Assembly: GCF_041261445.1 (NCBI RefSeq)
Contig: NZ_JBGCCU010000007.1
Location: 310,001 to 374,000, forward strand
Source of the DNA: Catenulispora sp. EB89
GTDB lineage: Bacteria > Actinomycetota > Actinomycetes > Streptomycetales > Catenulisporaceae
Direction: 5' to 3'
Length of the DNA: 64,000 nucleotides
Made by a program: the position numbers and the translations under genes. Position 1 is the stretch's first letter, and each line of letters opens with the position of its first letter. This document shows positions 19,100 through 28,737 of this stretch, piece by piece. Under the pieces are notes generated by a model that was not told the DNA's origin, did no database searches, and saw only the letters and a program-made list of their open reading frames with translations.

Positions 19100-19974
19100 C
19101 CGCGCAGCTTCGCCCACGTCTGCGAGCCTACTTGGCCGTCAAGATCGATGTTCGCCGTGTACTGCTCCTGGATGACCGCACGCAGCGTGTTCGGGCCGAA
19201 GTCGCCGTCGATGACGCCGGGGGAGTGGCCGGCGTGCTGGAGGAGGCACTGGAGTTCGGCGACGTCCGGTCCGGACATGCCGTACGTGACCGCCGCCGAA
19301 TTGGTGGTGCTGTTGCCGGCGTACCACTTGCCGTCGGTCTGGGTGAATCGGCAGTCGTAGTGTTTGGGCACGGTCTTGGCCACGGGGCGCAGGACCGTCT
19401 TCGTTCCGTGCCAGGGCTGGACGACGAGCAGCGTGAGGGCCGAGCCGATGAGGGCGGAGGCGAGCAGCGGGCCTATGGTCCGGAGGGAGGGGATCCTCCT
19501 GCCGACCGTGCTTCGCTTACTGCCACCGGCATCGGCACGTTTACCGTCACCGTCGCTGGCACTGTCAACGGTATCGCCGTCGCCGTCACTGCCGCCGACG
19601 GCGCCGCGCTGCCCGAGCTCCGCCTCGTCCGCCGGAGCCTGTGCGGTCGGCGGCTCCGCCTCCTCCTCCGCCTCCTCGGCGTCCTCCTCCACGTCCTCCG
19701 GCCGGGACGCGACCCACGCCTGCTGGGCCGTCCGATGCAGCACCAGAAGGTTCGTCTCCCCGGCGCCCACCGCCGCGGCCAGCGCACGCACCACGCTCTC
19801 CGGCGCGAACGCCCGGCCGCCGAGGTAACGCTCCCAGGAGGAGGCGCTGAATCCGGTCTTCTTCGCGAGCTGATTCAAGCTCAGGCCGCTGTCGTCCTTC
19901 AGCTTCCGCAGTTCCGCGACGAACTGGACCACCAGCGGGTCCAGCCCTTCGGGCAATGGCTTCCAACGCGCCAC
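19096..19974 (-). CDS. Membrane-anchored XRE regulator with C-terminal peptidoglycan-binding domain
   Basis: 292 aa. N-terminal XRE domain (LRKLKDDSGLSLNQLAKKTG, SSWERYLGGRAFAP), an acidic Glu/Asp/Ala linker, one transmembrane helix (IGPLLASALIGSALTLLVVQ) and a C-terminal PG_binding_1-like domain: GPDVAELQCLLQHAG, GVIDGDFGPNTLRAVIQ, VGSQTWAKL. GTG 19974 has GAGGA upstream; an in-frame GTG at 20004 lacks one. It overlaps the DUF2690 regulator, so both are probably made together and sense the envelope. Confidence 0.8.
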   Translation of the reverse strand: MARWKPLPEGLDPLVVQFVAELRKLKDDSGLSLNQLAKKTGFSASSWERYLGGRAFAPESVVRALAAAVGAGETNLLVLHRTAQQAWVASRPEDVEEDAEEAEEEAEPPTAQAPADEAELGQRGAVGGSDGDGDTVDSASDGDGKRADAGGSKRSTVGRRIPSLRTIGPLLASALIGSALTLLVVQPWHGTKTVLRPVAKTVPKHYDCRFTQTDGKWYAGNSTTNSAAVTYGMSGPDVAELQCLLQHAGHSPGVIDGDFGPNTLRAVIQEQYTANIDLDGQVGSQTWAKLRG

Positions 19975-20052
19975 AGTCGAGTCCTCAACTTCAGATCGGT
20001 TCACCCGTTGGCGCGATGGTAATGCCGAAGGCTCGCCGATACTGCATCGGAC

Positions 20053-20823
20053 TCAGTGATCACGCTCCGTCACGAGGAAGGCCAGCATGGCCGCGACGTC
20101 TTCGGTGTCCGGTATGGAGTATTCGGCCAGGGTTTCGCCGTGGCCGACTTTCACGCCGACGTCCGGTCCGGTGAGGCGGGCGAAGGCTTTTTCGTCGGTG
20201 ACGTCGTCGCCGACGAACAGTACGGCGGTGGCGTCGGCGCCACGGCGCAGCATGTCCAGGGCTTCGCCTTTGTCGGTCTCGACGACGGCCAGCTCGATCA
20301 CGGCTTTGCCCTCGGTGACGTGCACGCCGTCCCAGCGTGCCGGGCCGGTGCGGACTGCTTCCAGGACGGAGGCGCCGATCGTCGGTTCGGCCCGGCGTAC
20401 GTGCACCGCGATGCTGGCCGGTTTCAGCTCCAAGGAGGCGCCGGGGCTGCGGTCAATGAGTTGTTCGAGGTCGGTCGCCAGTCGGCGGTGCAGCGCCTGC
20501 GCTTGCTGGTCCAACGCGTGGGCGAATCCGGCGTCGAATTCGGCGCCGTGGCTGCCGATCAGGTGTACGTCGGACGGTAGGCGGGACAGCGCGGCCAGGT
20601 CGCTCAGCGCCCGGCCGGAGATCACGCCCGCGGTCGTGTCGGGCAGCGTGGCGAGCGTCGCCATGGCCTGGATCGACTCCGGACGCGGGACCGCCTTCGC
20701 TGGATCGGCGACGATCGGCGAGAGCGTTCCGTCGTAGTCGCAGACCACGAGCAGCCGTGGCGTGCGGGCGAGGCCGGCGATGGCCTGCCGCAGCTCCGAT
20801 GGCAGCGATTCGGCGGTGGTCAC
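20053..20823 (-). CDS. otsB: Trehalose-6-phosphate phosphatase
   Basis: 256 aa HAD-superfamily phosphatase that removes phosphate from trehalose 6-phosphate in the cytoplasm. Motif I is [12 protein letters not shown] (nucleophile Asp), then [19 protein letters not shown], and motif [18 protein letters not shown] 20823 overlaps the otsA TGA (GTGA), the classic otsA-otsB order, so the two are co-translated. Confidence 0.95.
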   Translation of the reverse strand: MTTAESLPSELRQAIAGLARTPRLLVVCDYDGTLSPIVADPAKAVPRPESIQAMATLATLPDTTAGVISGRALSDLAALSRLPSDVHLIGSHGAEFDAGFAHALDQQAQALHRRLATDLEQLIDRSPGASLELKPASIAVHVRRAEPTIGASVLEAVRTGPARWDGVHVTEGKAVIELAVVETDKGEALDMLRRGADATAVLFVGDDVTDEKAFARLTGPDVGVKVGHGETLAEYSIPDTEDVAAMLAFLVTERDH

Positions 20824-22289
20824 TGGTGCACCGCCTGGAGCTCGGTGGCGTTGGCGGTCGCGGCGTTGGGGTCCAGGAAGTCCAGGTACGACCGCGCCCA
20901 ACGGCCCACATCATGCGTCATCACCTGCCGGTGCAGGGTCCGCATCCTCGCCTTCTCCTCGCCGGGGTCCATGGTCAGCGCCTGCTCCAAAGCCCGTGCG
21001 ACACCGTCCGAGTCATGCGGGTTGACCAACAGGGCGCCGGTCAGTTCGGCCGCGGCCCCGGCGAATTCGGAGAGCACCAGTACTCCGTCGAGGTCGTGCC
21101 GGGTGGCGACGTACTCCTTGCAGACCAGGTTCATTCCGTCGCGTAGTGGTGTGACCACCATGACGTCGGCTGCGCAGTACAGCGCGACGAGTTCGTCGCG
21201 GTCCATCGGTTGGTGCAGGTAGTGCACGATGGGCCGTCCGACCCTGCCGAACTCGCCGTTGAGTCGTCCGACCTGTTCCTCGATGCTGCTTCGCATCGCC
21301 TTGTACTGCCCGACGCGTTCGCGGCTGGGCGTCGCGACTTGGACCATGGCGACGGACTCCGGATCGACCCGCCCCGACACCAGTAGCTCGCGCAGGGCTC
21401 GCAGCCGCACGTCGATGCCCTTCGTATAGTCCAGCCGGTCCACTCCCAGCAGCAGGCGATGCGGATCGCCCATCTCCGAGCGCATCTTGAGGGCGCGCTC
21501 CGAGGTGCGGGTGCTGCGGGAGAGCTGGTTGAAGCCCGCGGCGTCGATGGAGATGGGGAACGCGCCGACGCGTACCTGCCGGCCGTCGAACGGCACCGAC
21601 CCGGGGCGACTGCGGACCCTGACAGCCGCCTTGGTGGGCTCCAAGCCGAGCAGCCGTCGCGTCAGCCACAGGAAGTTCTGGGCGCCGCCGGGCATCTGGA
21701 ACCCGACCACGTCGGCCCCCAGCAACCCGCGCACGACCTCGGTCCGCCACGGCAGCTGCATGAACAGCTCGACCGGCGGAAACGGTATGTGGAGGAAGAA
21801 ACCGATGCTCAGGTCCGGACGCTTTTCGCGCAGCATCGCGGGAACGAGTTGGAGCTGGTAGTCCTGCACCCACACCGTCGCCCCGGGGGCGGCGGCTTCG
21901 GCGGCGGCGTCGGCGAAGCGCTGGTTGACCGTGACGTAGCTGTCCCACCAGGACCGCTCGAACACCGGCGGGACGATGACGTCGTGGTAGAGCGGCCACA
22001 GCGTGGCGTTGGAGAAGCCTTCGTAGTAGTCCCGGACCTCGTCGGAGGACAGTCTGACCGGGTGCATCAGCAGGCCGTCGTCGTCGAACGAGGCCACGTC
22101 CATGTCGGCCCGTCCGGACCAGCCGATCCACGCGCCGTTACGCCGGCGCAGAAACGGCTCCAGCGCACTGACCAGACCGCCGGGGCTCGGACGCCACCGC
22201 TCGGTGCCGTCCTCCAGCTGCTCCAAATCGACCGGCAGCCGGTTGGCGACGACCAGGAAATCCGCGCCGCGCTCCGTTATCGCATCCAC
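20820..22289 (-). CDS. otsA: Alpha,alpha-trehalose-phosphate synthase (UDP/GDP-glucose)
   Basis: 489 aa, family GT20, usual length. It makes trehalose 6-phosphate from a nucleotide glucose and glucose 6-phosphate. Motifs: NRLPV near the N-terminus, [53 protein letters not shown] and the C-terminal [15 protein letters not shown]. Together with otsB and nearby ppgK (glucose 6-phosphate) it gives a full route to trehalose, a desiccation and osmotic protectant. Confidence 0.95.
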   Translation of the reverse strand: MDAITERGADFLVVANRLPVDLEQLEDGTERWRPSPGGLVSALEPFLRRRNGAWIGWSGRADMDVASFDDDGLLMHPVRLSSDEVRDYYEGFSNATLWPLYHDVIVPPVFERSWWDSYVTVNQRFADAAAEAAAPGATVWVQDYQLQLVPAMLREKRPDLSIGFFLHIPFPPVELFMQLPWRTEVVRGLLGADVVGFQMPGGAQNFLWLTRRLLGLEPTKAAVRVRSRPGSVPFDGRQVRVGAFPISIDAAGFNQLSRSTRTSERALKMRSEMGDPHRLLLGVDRLDYTKGIDVRLRALRELLVSGRVDPESVAMVQVATPSRERVGQYKAMRSSIEEQVGRLNGEFGRVGRPIVHYLHQPMDRDELVALYCAADVMVVTPLRDGMNLVCKEYVATRHDLDGVLVLSEFAGAAAELTGALLVNPHDSDGVARALEQALTMDPGEEKARMRTLHRQVMTHDVGRWARSYLDFLDPNAATANATELQAVHQ

Positions 22290-22453
22290 AAGCCAAACGC
22301 CTCTCGCTATGCCAATTGTCCTCGGCGCGCCGCTGTGGACACGTCGGGGGCGCTGACGGTCTTCACGGGCTCTCTGAAGACGAATCCGGACAACCGCAAC
22401 GCGGACCTCTCAGTACCCATGATCCCGCCATTCAACCGGTGAAGATTAGGTTT

Positions 22454-22471
22454 GTTCGACACTTGTCGGAC
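22454..22471. promoter_or_regulatory. Inverted repeat between otsA and cbiX-like gene
   Basis: GTTCGACA-CT-TGTCGGAC, 7 of 8 paired positions, with outer TTT/AAA flanks, in the 341-bp divergent gap (22290-22630). Operator-like; regulator unknown. The rest of the gap shows nothing I can name. Confidence 0.4.
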
Positions 22472-22630
22472 GAAACCCACGCGAAACACCGGTTCCGTAC
22501 GATCGACAGGGTTTGGCCTGTGGATAGCTGGTCATACGGGGCAAGCGCGTGGGCGGCCTGGCCGCCTGCCCGGAGCGGTCATGAGGAGTCGGCCGTTCAA
22601 GCGGTGAGACTAGAAATTGAGGCCCTGGCA

Positions 22631-23485
22631 ATGGATATGAACTCTTCTCTTCGTGATGCCGCCGATGTCGTCGACATCGTCGGCCGAGGAGTGGCGACGG
22701 TCCACTCGGAGCCGGACGCGGCGCGGGCCGCCGTGGTCATCGTCGGCGGTCATGAGGGCGGTGCCGAGGTGCCGGTCGAGCCTTTGGTCGAGCAGGGCCC
22801 GTTGCTGAGGGCGTCTTCGGCGGGACATTTGTTGGAGAACGCCGTACAGCAGGCTCTTGACGGTACTGATCTGCCGGTGTGCGTGGTGCCGATGACGTTG
22901 GGACGTGATCCGCAGCTGGTCGCCGACACCGCTCGGACGCTGACCTGGCTGACGCGCGGCCCGATGGCCGGCCGCGTGATGCTGGCCGAGCCGTTCGGCA
23001 ACGCGACGCTCTTGACGGGATGGCTGCGGGTGGCGGTGGCGCGGGTCGTCGATCCCTTCGACGCTCCGGATGTCGCGGTTCTGTTGACGGCCAAGGCGGC
23101 CAACCCCTTCGATGACGCGGAGTTGTTCCGGATCGCGCATCTGGTCAAGTCGCGAGGCGATCTGCCGTGGGTCGAGGTGGCGCTCCGGGGCGGCGAGCCC
23201 GACGTCGCCGAGGGTGTCGAGCGGTGTGGGCAGCTTGGTGCGCGGCAGGTCGTCGTGGTTCCCGCGGACTTCGGTCCCGCTGTCGAGGCCCCGACGGCGG
23301 GGGCCGTGGACGGCGGACCGCTTTTGATGCCCTCGGAGGTCTCCGGGATGCTGGCGACGCGGATCTCCGCGGCGTTGCTCAAGCTCAGCCGGGGCGACGA
23401 CGGGATCGCCGCCGGGCTCGATGCCGACCACCAGCACGGACACGGCGGGACTCCGTGGCGTGAGGCCGACTACGGCACCGACTGA
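22631..23485 (+). CDS. CbiX/sirohydrochlorin chelatase-like protein
   Basis: 284 aa. Two halves resembling the CbiX fold: AVVIVGGHEGGA near residue 35 in place of the usual active-site GHGS, LPVCVVPMTLGRDPQLVADTARTL, and MLAEPFGNATLLTGWL, then a second half with RQVVVVPADFG. Chelatases insert cobalt, iron or nickel into sirohydrochlorin; here the position usually holding the catalytic His of GHGSR reads GGHEGG, so a metal-handling but perhaps non-classic role is likely. ATG 22631. A His-rich tail (DADHQHGHG) could bind metal. Confidence 0.6.
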   Translation: MDMNSSLRDAADVVDIVGRGVATVHSEPDAARAAVVIVGGHEGGAEVPVEPLVEQGPLLRASSAGHLLENAVQQALDGTDLPVCVVPMTLGRDPQLVADTARTLTWLTRGPMAGRVMLAEPFGNATLLTGWLRVAVARVVDPFDAPDVAVLLTAKAANPFDDAELFRIAHLVKSRGDLPWVEVALRGGEPDVAEGVERCGQLGARQVVVVPADFGPAVEAPTAGAVDGGPLLMPSEVSGMLATRISAALLKLSRGDDGIAAGLDADHQHGHGGTPWREADYGTD

Positions 23486-23557
23486 TCGACGGTCACACGA
23501 TCGGCCTTTATGCGATCGACCTCTTTGCGATCGACCTTTACGCGATCGGCCCTCACA
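23483..23557. repeat. 15-bp tandem repeat x5 containing both convergent stop codons
   Basis: Five imperfect units of CGATCGACCTTTACG-type sequence (23483-23497, 23498-23512, 23513-23527, 23528-23542, 23543-23557). The first contains the TGA of the CbiX-like gene and the last the TGA of the MFS gene on the other strand. Confidence 0.85.
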
Positions 23558-25049
23558 CGGTTGCCGACGCGGTCGCGCCGCCGCTCTTGCCGCTCTTGCC
23601 GACAGCGGAGATCGGCGGCGCGACGTCTTCCAGGCCCTGGCGCTCGGCGTTGACGCCGAGGAACCAGCCGACCGCGCCGCCGATCATCATCACGACCGCG
23701 CCGATGACGTAGCCCCAGAACAGCGGCGTGCGGTCCGGGTGCGGGTTGTTCTGGCCGCCGATCAGGTGGCCGAACAGGAACGGTGCGACCACGCCGCCGG
23801 CGCCTTGGGAGAGCGCGAAGAAGAAGGAGATGGCCTGCGCGCGCAGCTCCAGCGGGAAGATCTCGCTGACGGTGAGGTAGGCCGAGGAGGCGCCGGCGGA
23901 GGCGAAGAAGAAGATCACGCACCAGAACGCCGTCTGGGTGGTGGCGTTGAGCACGCCGGCGTGGAAGAAGAACGCTGACACCAGCAGCAGGAATCCGGAC
24001 AGGCCGTAGGTCAGCAGGATCATCTTGCGCCGGCCGACGGTGTCGAACAGGTGCCCCAGCAGCAGCGGTCCGACCAGGTTGCCGATGGCGAACGGGAAGA
24101 AGTAGTAGCTGGTGTGGGCCTTCGACACGCCGTAGAAGTGCTGGAGCACCAGGGCGTAGGTGAAGAAGATCGCGTTGTAGAGGAAGGCCTGGGTGACCAT
24201 CATCGAGAAGCCCAGGATCGAACGGCGCGGATACTGTCCGAAGAACACCTTCGCCATCTGCGGATAGCTGATGTTCTTCTCGGGGACGATCTCGATCGCC
24301 TTGCTGTCCGGCACCTCCTCCAGACTCACGCCGTCGGCCTTCACCCGGGCCTCGATGTCGTCGACGACGCTCTCGGCCTCCTCCTGGCGGCCGTGGGTCA
24401 TCAGCCAGCGGGGGCTCTCGGGGATGTGGCGTCGCAGGGCGATGATCGCGATGCCGATCGCCGGGCCGATGAGGAAGCCGATGCGCCAGCCGACGTTCTG
24501 CGGCACCTGGTCGGAGAGCAGGTAGAGGTTCGCGGCGGCGCCGAGGGCGGCTCCGCCCCAGTACGTGCCGTTCACGGCGATGTCGACGCGGCCTCGGTAG
24601 TGGGAGGGGATCAGCTCGTCGATGGCGGAGTTGATGGCCGTGTACTCCCCGCCGATGCCGGTGCCGGCGATGAAGCGCAGGATCAGCAGCGACCACAGGT
24701 CCCAGGAGAACCCGGCCAGGCCGCTGGCGACCAGGTAGACGCCGAGCGTGACCATGAACAGCTTGCGGCGGCCGAGCCGGTCGGTGATCCGGCCGAAGAC
24801 CAGCGCGCCGGCCACCTCGCCGGCCAGGTAGACCGAGCCGACCGCGCCGACCTCGGCGGTGGTCAGGCCGAGGGACTGCTGGTAGCCGGCCTGCGAGACG
24901 ATCTGGATCTCCAGGCCGTCCAGGATCCAGGAGACGCCGAGGCCGACGATCACCAGCCAGTGGAACCTGCTCCAGGGGAGCCGGTCCATGCGGGCGGGGA
25001 CCAGGCTGCGGTGGGCGGCTTTGGCCGGGGCACCTTGGGTGGCGCTCAT
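23553..25049 (-). CDS. MFS transporter, sugar-porter/metabolite type
   Basis: 498 aa with 12 predicted helices. Sugar-porter marks: GRITDRLGRRKLFMVTL after helix 2, GTGIGGEYTAINSAIDEL, a long central loop after IPESPRWLMTHGR, and GHLFDTVGRRKM in the second half. ATG 25049. It lies between the trehalose synthesis genes and the beta-PGM/GH65 pair, divergent from the latter, so uptake of a disaccharide or related solute is plausible but unproven. Confidence 0.88.
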   Translation of the reverse strand: MSATQGAPAKAAHRSLVPARMDRLPWSRFHWLVIVGLGVSWILDGLEIQIVSQAGYQQSLGLTTAEVGAVGSVYLAGEVAGALVFGRITDRLGRRKLFMVTLGVYLVASGLAGFSWDLWSLLILRFIAGTGIGGEYTAINSAIDELIPSHYRGRVDIAVNGTYWGGAALGAAANLYLLSDQVPQNVGWRIGFLIGPAIGIAIIALRRHIPESPRWLMTHGRQEEAESVVDDIEARVKADGVSLEEVPDSKAIEIVPEKNISYPQMAKVFFGQYPRRSILGFSMMVTQAFLYNAIFFTYALVLQHFYGVSKAHTSYYFFPFAIGNLVGPLLLGHLFDTVGRRKMILLTYGLSGFLLLVSAFFFHAGVLNATTQTAFWCVIFFFASAGASSAYLTVSEIFPLELRAQAISFFFALSQGAGGVVAPFLFGHLIGGQNNPHPDRTPLFWGYVIGAVVMMIGGAVGWFLGVNAERQGLEDVAPPISAVGKSGKSGGATASATV

Positions 25050-25196
25050 CGTTCAGTTCACCCCTTCGATCGACCGGCAGTGAGAATGATCGAGGGATGC
25101 CCAGCGTTCGGGATCCGAATCGGGTCGGTCGGCTGATTGACCCGGAAAGCGGCGTCGGGGGTGTTAGCAATTCCAGGGTCTGGACAACAGGGCCTC

Positions 25197-25955
25197 ATGG
25201 ACGATACATCCGCGAAGACTGGTCTTCCGAAGCAGATCAAAGCGTGTCTGTTCGATCTGGACGGTGTGCTCACCGAGACGGCGACGGTGCATGCCAGGGC
25301 GTGGAAGGAGATGTTCGACGCGTTCTTGCGTTCGCGTCCTGGGCCTTTCGTGCCGTTCGATCCGGTGGCGGACTACGACACATATGTCGATGGCAAGACT
25401 CGGGCCGATGGGACACGGTCGTTTTTGGCGTCCCGGCACATCGAGCTGCCGGATGGCTCTCCCGATGACCCGCCGAGTGCCGAGACGGTCAACGGGTTGG
25501 GCAACGCCAAGAACGAGATCGTCTTGCGGCTGCTGGACTCCGACGGGGTGCACGTCTACGCCGGTTCGGTCCGGTATCTGAAGGCTGTTCAGGCGGCGGG
25601 GCTGCATCGGGCGGTGGTGTCCTCCAGCGCCAACTGCGAAAGCGTGCTCAAGGCTGCGGGGATCGCTGACCTGTTCGAAGTTCGCGTCGACGGGGTCACC
25701 ATCGAGAAGGAGCATCTGCCGGGCAAGCCGGCTCCGGACACGTACCTGGCCGCGGCGGAGGCCTTGGGTGTGAAGCCCGATGAGGCCGCGGTGTTCGAGG
25801 ACGCCTTGGCGGGCGTGCGGGCCGGGGAGGCCGGCAAGTTCGGGTTCGTGGTGGGCGTCGATCGCGCGGGGCAGGCTCAGGCGTTGCGGGATGCCGGTGC
25901 TGACACGGTCGTGACCGACTTGGCTGAGCTGTTGGGCAAGGCGGATCAGTCGTGA
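25197..25955 (+). CDS. HAD hydrolase, beta-phosphoglucomutase type
   Basis: 252 aa. Motif [21 protein letters not shown] with the Asp pair, cap residues, [13 protein letters not shown], motif [11 protein letters not shown], motif [17 protein letters not shown] and motif [15 protein letters not shown] identify a beta-phosphoglucomutase-like HAD enzyme. It would turn beta-glucose 1-phosphate into glucose 6-phosphate. Its TGA overlaps the GTG of the GH65 gene, and that pairing is the known arrangement in disaccharide phosphorolysis. Confidence 0.9.
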   Translation: MDDTSAKTGLPKQIKACLFDLDGVLTETATVHARAWKEMFDAFLRSRPGPFVPFDPVADYDTYVDGKTRADGTRSFLASRHIELPDGSPDDPPSAETVNGLGNAKNEIVLRLLDSDGVHVYAGSVRYLKAVQAAGLHRAVVSSSANCESVLKAAGIADLFEVRVDGVTIEKEHLPGKPAPDTYLAAAEALGVKPDEAAVFEDALAGVRAGEAGKFGFVVGVDRAGQAQALRDAGADTVVTDLAELLGKADQS

Positions 25956-28315
25956 TTCAGCATCCGTCGTATGCGGTGGAGCCGTGGAGTCTGCGGGAGA
26001 CGGAGCTGGGCCTGGATGTGCTGGGTCAGAGCGAGTCGGTGTTCGCTTTGGGGAATGGGCATATCGGGTGGCGGGGGAATCTGGATGAGGGTGAGCCGCA
26101 TGGCCTGCCCGGGTCGTATCTGAACGGCGTGTACGAGTCGCGGCCGTTGCCCTATGCCGAGGCCGGATACGGCGACCCTGAAGCCGGTCAGACGGTCATC
26201 AACGTGACCAATGGCAAGGTGATCCGGCTGATGGTCGACGATTCGCCGTTCGACCTGCGGTATGGCCGCTGTTTGGGGCATGAGCGGGTTCTGGACTTCC
26301 GGACTGGCTTGCTGGAGCGGGAGGTGGAGTGGGAGTCGCCGGCCGGTAAGCGGGTGAAGGTGCGTTCGGCGCGCATGGTGTCGTTGGTGCAGCGTTCAGT
26401 GGCGGCGATCGTCTATGAGGTGGAGGCTGTCGATTCCGAGCTGTGGGTGGTCATCCAGTCCGAGTTGGTCGCCAACGAGGAGATTCCGCGGGCTGCCGCT
26501 GATCCCCGAGCCGCAGCCGTGTTGGAGGCGCCTTTGCAGCCGGAGGAGCACAGCAGTCGTCCGGCGGGAGGGGTGCTGGTGCACCGGACCGCGGTTAGCG
26601 GGCTGCGGGTCGCTGCGGCGATGGACCATCAGGTGCAGGCGCTGCCGTCGTTGCCGTCGCTGAAAGAGACTGTGGAGTGCTTCGAGGACCTGGCTCGGTA
26701 CACCGTCACGGCGATGCTTCAGCCGGGGGAGCGGTTGCGGCTGATCAAATACGTTTCCTACGGCTGGTCTCAAGCTCGTTCAGAGCCTGCGGTTCGGGCT
26801 CAGGCTGAGGCCGCGCTGGCTGGTGCCGTCCAGACTGGCTGGGACGGTTTGGTCGCCGAGCAGCGTGCGTATCTGGATGATTTCTGGGCCCGCGCTGACG
26901 TCGAGGTGGAGGGCGACGCCGAGATCCAGCAGGCGGTGCGGTTCGCGTTGTTCCATGTGTTGCAGGCCGGCGCCAGGGCCGAGGGCCGGGCCATCCCGGC
27001 CAAGGGCCTGACCGGCACCGGATACGACGGCCACGCGTTCTGGGACACCGAGACTTTTGTTCTGCCGGTGCTGACATACACCGTCCCGCACGCCGCCGCC
27101 GACGCCCTGCGCTGGCGCTGCGACACCCTGCCCCAGGCGTTGGAGCGCGCCCGGCAGTTGGGCCTGAAAGGCGCCGCGTTCCCCTGGCGCACCATCACCG
27201 GCGCCGAATGCTCCGGATACTGGCCGGCCGGCACCGCCGCCTTCCACGTCGGCGCCGACATCGCCGACGCCGTCACCCGCTACATCAGCGCCACCGGCGA
27301 CACCGAATTCGAAAAAACCACCGGCCTGGAACTACTCATCCACACCGCCCGACTGTGGCGCTCACTAGGCCACCACGACCCCCAAGGCCGATTCCGCATC
27401 GACGGCGTCACCGGACCCGATGAATACTCCGCCATCGCCGACAATAACGTCTACACAAACCTGATGGCCCAACACAACCTCACCTGCGCCGCGCAGGTCG
27501 CCGAACGCTACCCCGACAAAGCCCTCCACCACGGCGTCGACGCCGAAGAAGCCGCCTCCTGGCGCGACGCCGCCACAGCCATGTACATCCCCTACGACCC
27601 CGCCACCGGCATCCACCCCCAATCCGACGGCTTCACCACCCACGAAACCTGGGACTTCACCAACACCACCCCCGAGCAATACCCCCTCCTACTGCACTTC
27701 CCCTACTTCGACCTCTACCGCAAACAAGTCGTCAAACAAGCCGACCTGGTCCTGGCCATGCACCTCCGCCCCGCCGCCTTCACCGACGAGCAGAAAACCC
27801 GCAACTTCGACTACTACGAAACCCTCACCGTCCGCGACTCCTCCCTATCAGCCTGCAGCCAAGCCGTCATCGCCGCCGAAGTCGGACACCTCCAACTCGC
27901 AGGCGACTACCTCGCCGAAGCCGCCCTCATGGACCTCGACGACCTGGAACACAACACCCGCGACGGACTCCACATGGCCTCCCTCGCCGGCTCCTGGATC
28001 GCCCTCGTCGCAGGACTCGCCGGCATGCGTGAACACAACGGCACCCTCTGCTTCAAACCACGACTCCCCGCAGGGATTACGCGGCTGGCTGTCAACCTGT
28101 GCGTGCGTGGCAGTCGACTGCGGGTCGAGGTGACGGGGGATGCTGTCAGCTATCAGCTCGTTGAGGGGGATGCGCTGCATCTGCTGCATCATGACGAACC
28201 TATTGAGGTTGGCGAAGGCGCGTCGGTTACCAGGGCGATTCCGCGGATAGCGCCGACCACGCCGCCTCGCCAGCCGGTCGGGCGCGCGCCGCTGCGTCGG
28301 GAGGCGACGGGATGA
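25952..28315 (+). CDS. Glycoside hydrolase family 65 phosphorylase (maltose/trehalose/kojibiose type)
   Basis: 787 aa. GH65 features: [19 protein letters not shown] and [15 protein letters not shown] near the N-terminus, [13 protein letters not shown], the catalytic acid Glu491 in [14 protein letters not shown], and [10 protein letters not shown]-type and [13 protein letters not shown] segments toward the end. It cleaves an alpha-glucoside with phosphate to give beta-glucose 1-phosphate, feeding the coupled beta-PGM. Exact disaccharide is not readable from sequence; trehalose is attractive given otsAB. Codon use and strand skew change abruptly at about 27,070 and again near 28,075. GTG 25952 overlaps the upstream stop. 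Confidence 0.9.
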   Translation: MIQHPSYAVEPWSLRETELGLDVLGQSESVFALGNGHIGWRGNLDEGEPHGLPGSYLNGVYESRPLPYAEAGYGDPEAGQTVINVTNGKVIRLMVDDSPFDLRYGRCLGHERVLDFRTGLLEREVEWESPAGKRVKVRSARMVSLVQRSVAAIVYEVEAVDSELWVVIQSELVANEEIPRAAADPRAAAVLEAPLQPEEHSSRPAGGVLVHRTAVSGLRVAAAMDHQVQALPSLPSLKETVECFEDLARYTVTAMLQPGERLRLIKYVSYGWSQARSEPAVRAQAEAALAGAVQTGWDGLVAEQRAYLDDFWARADVEVEGDAEIQQAVRFALFHVLQAGARAEGRAIPAKGLTGTGYDGHAFWDTETFVLPVLTYTVPHAAADALRWRCDTLPQALERARQLGLKGAAFPWRTITGAECSGYWPAGTAAFHVGADIADAVTRYISATGDTEFEKTTGLELLIHTARLWRSLGHHDPQGRFRIDGVTGPDEYSAIADNNVYTNLMAQHNLTCAAQVAERYPDKALHHGVDAEEAASWRDAATAMYIPYDPATGIHPQSDGFTTHETWDFTNTTPEQYPLLLHFPYFDLYRKQVVKQADLVLAMHLRPAAFTDEQKTRNFDYYETLTVRDSSLSACSQAVIAAEVGHLQLAGDYLAEAALMDLDDLEHNTRDGLHMASLAGSWIALVAGLAGMREHNGTLCFKPRLPAGITRLAVNLCVRGSRLRVEVTGDAVSYQLVEGDALHLLHHDEPIEVGEGASVTRAIPRIAPTTPPRQPVGRAPLRREATG

Positions 28316-28410
28316 ACTGGGCGGGGGCTGGTGTGGGGGTCTGTGTTGGGGTGCGGTGAACCGCTCCGGGTTTGGTCCGGACTCGATCTTTTTGGAAGGA
28401 TCGAGTCGTT

Positions 28411-28737
28411 ATGTCGAACAGGAAGCCATACCCCGCTGATCTGCGGGATCGGGCGGTACGCCTGGTGTTAGAGACCGAGGACCAGTACCCATCCCGGGAC
28501 GCGGCGGTCAAGTCCATCGCGGCCAAGCTCGGGATCGGGACGGCCCAGTCGCTGCGGAACTGGGTGCGTCAGGCCGAGGTCGATGCCGGCGCCAGGCCCG
28601 GGGTCAGCACCGCGGAAGCTGCCCGGATCAAGGCGTTGGAGCGGGAGAACGCCGAGCTGCGCCGGGCCAATGAGATCCTCAAAGCAGCAGCCAGTTTCTT
28701 CGCGGCCGAGCTCGACCGGCCACATCGACGCTCGTGA
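28411..28737 (+). CDS. IS3 transposase subunit A (OrfA)
   Basis: 108 aa. Helix-turn-helix of the IS3/IS911 type: KPYPADLRDRAVRLVLETE, SIAAKLGIGTAQSLRNWV, then a leucine-zipper-like C-terminus IKALERENAELRRANEILKAA. ATG 28411 follows GGAAGGATC. It recognises the element ends and, by -1 frameshift or coupling, works with OrfB. Confidence 0.93.
   Translation: MSNRKPYPADLRDRAVRLVLETEDQYPSRDAAVKSIAAKLGIGTAQSLRNWVRQAEVDAGARPGVSTAEAARIKALERENAELRRANEILKAAASFFAAELDRPHRRS

Noticed and set aside
23470-25170. 566-codon minus-strand frame over the MFS gene
   Set aside because: Out of frame with the transporter, very basic, and ends in the repeat array; the 498-aa frame has 12 helices and sugar-porter motifs.
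28372-28737. Longer OrfA with an upstream start
   Set aside because: Codons before 28411 lie in the IS end; ATG 28411 with its ribosome site fits the family.
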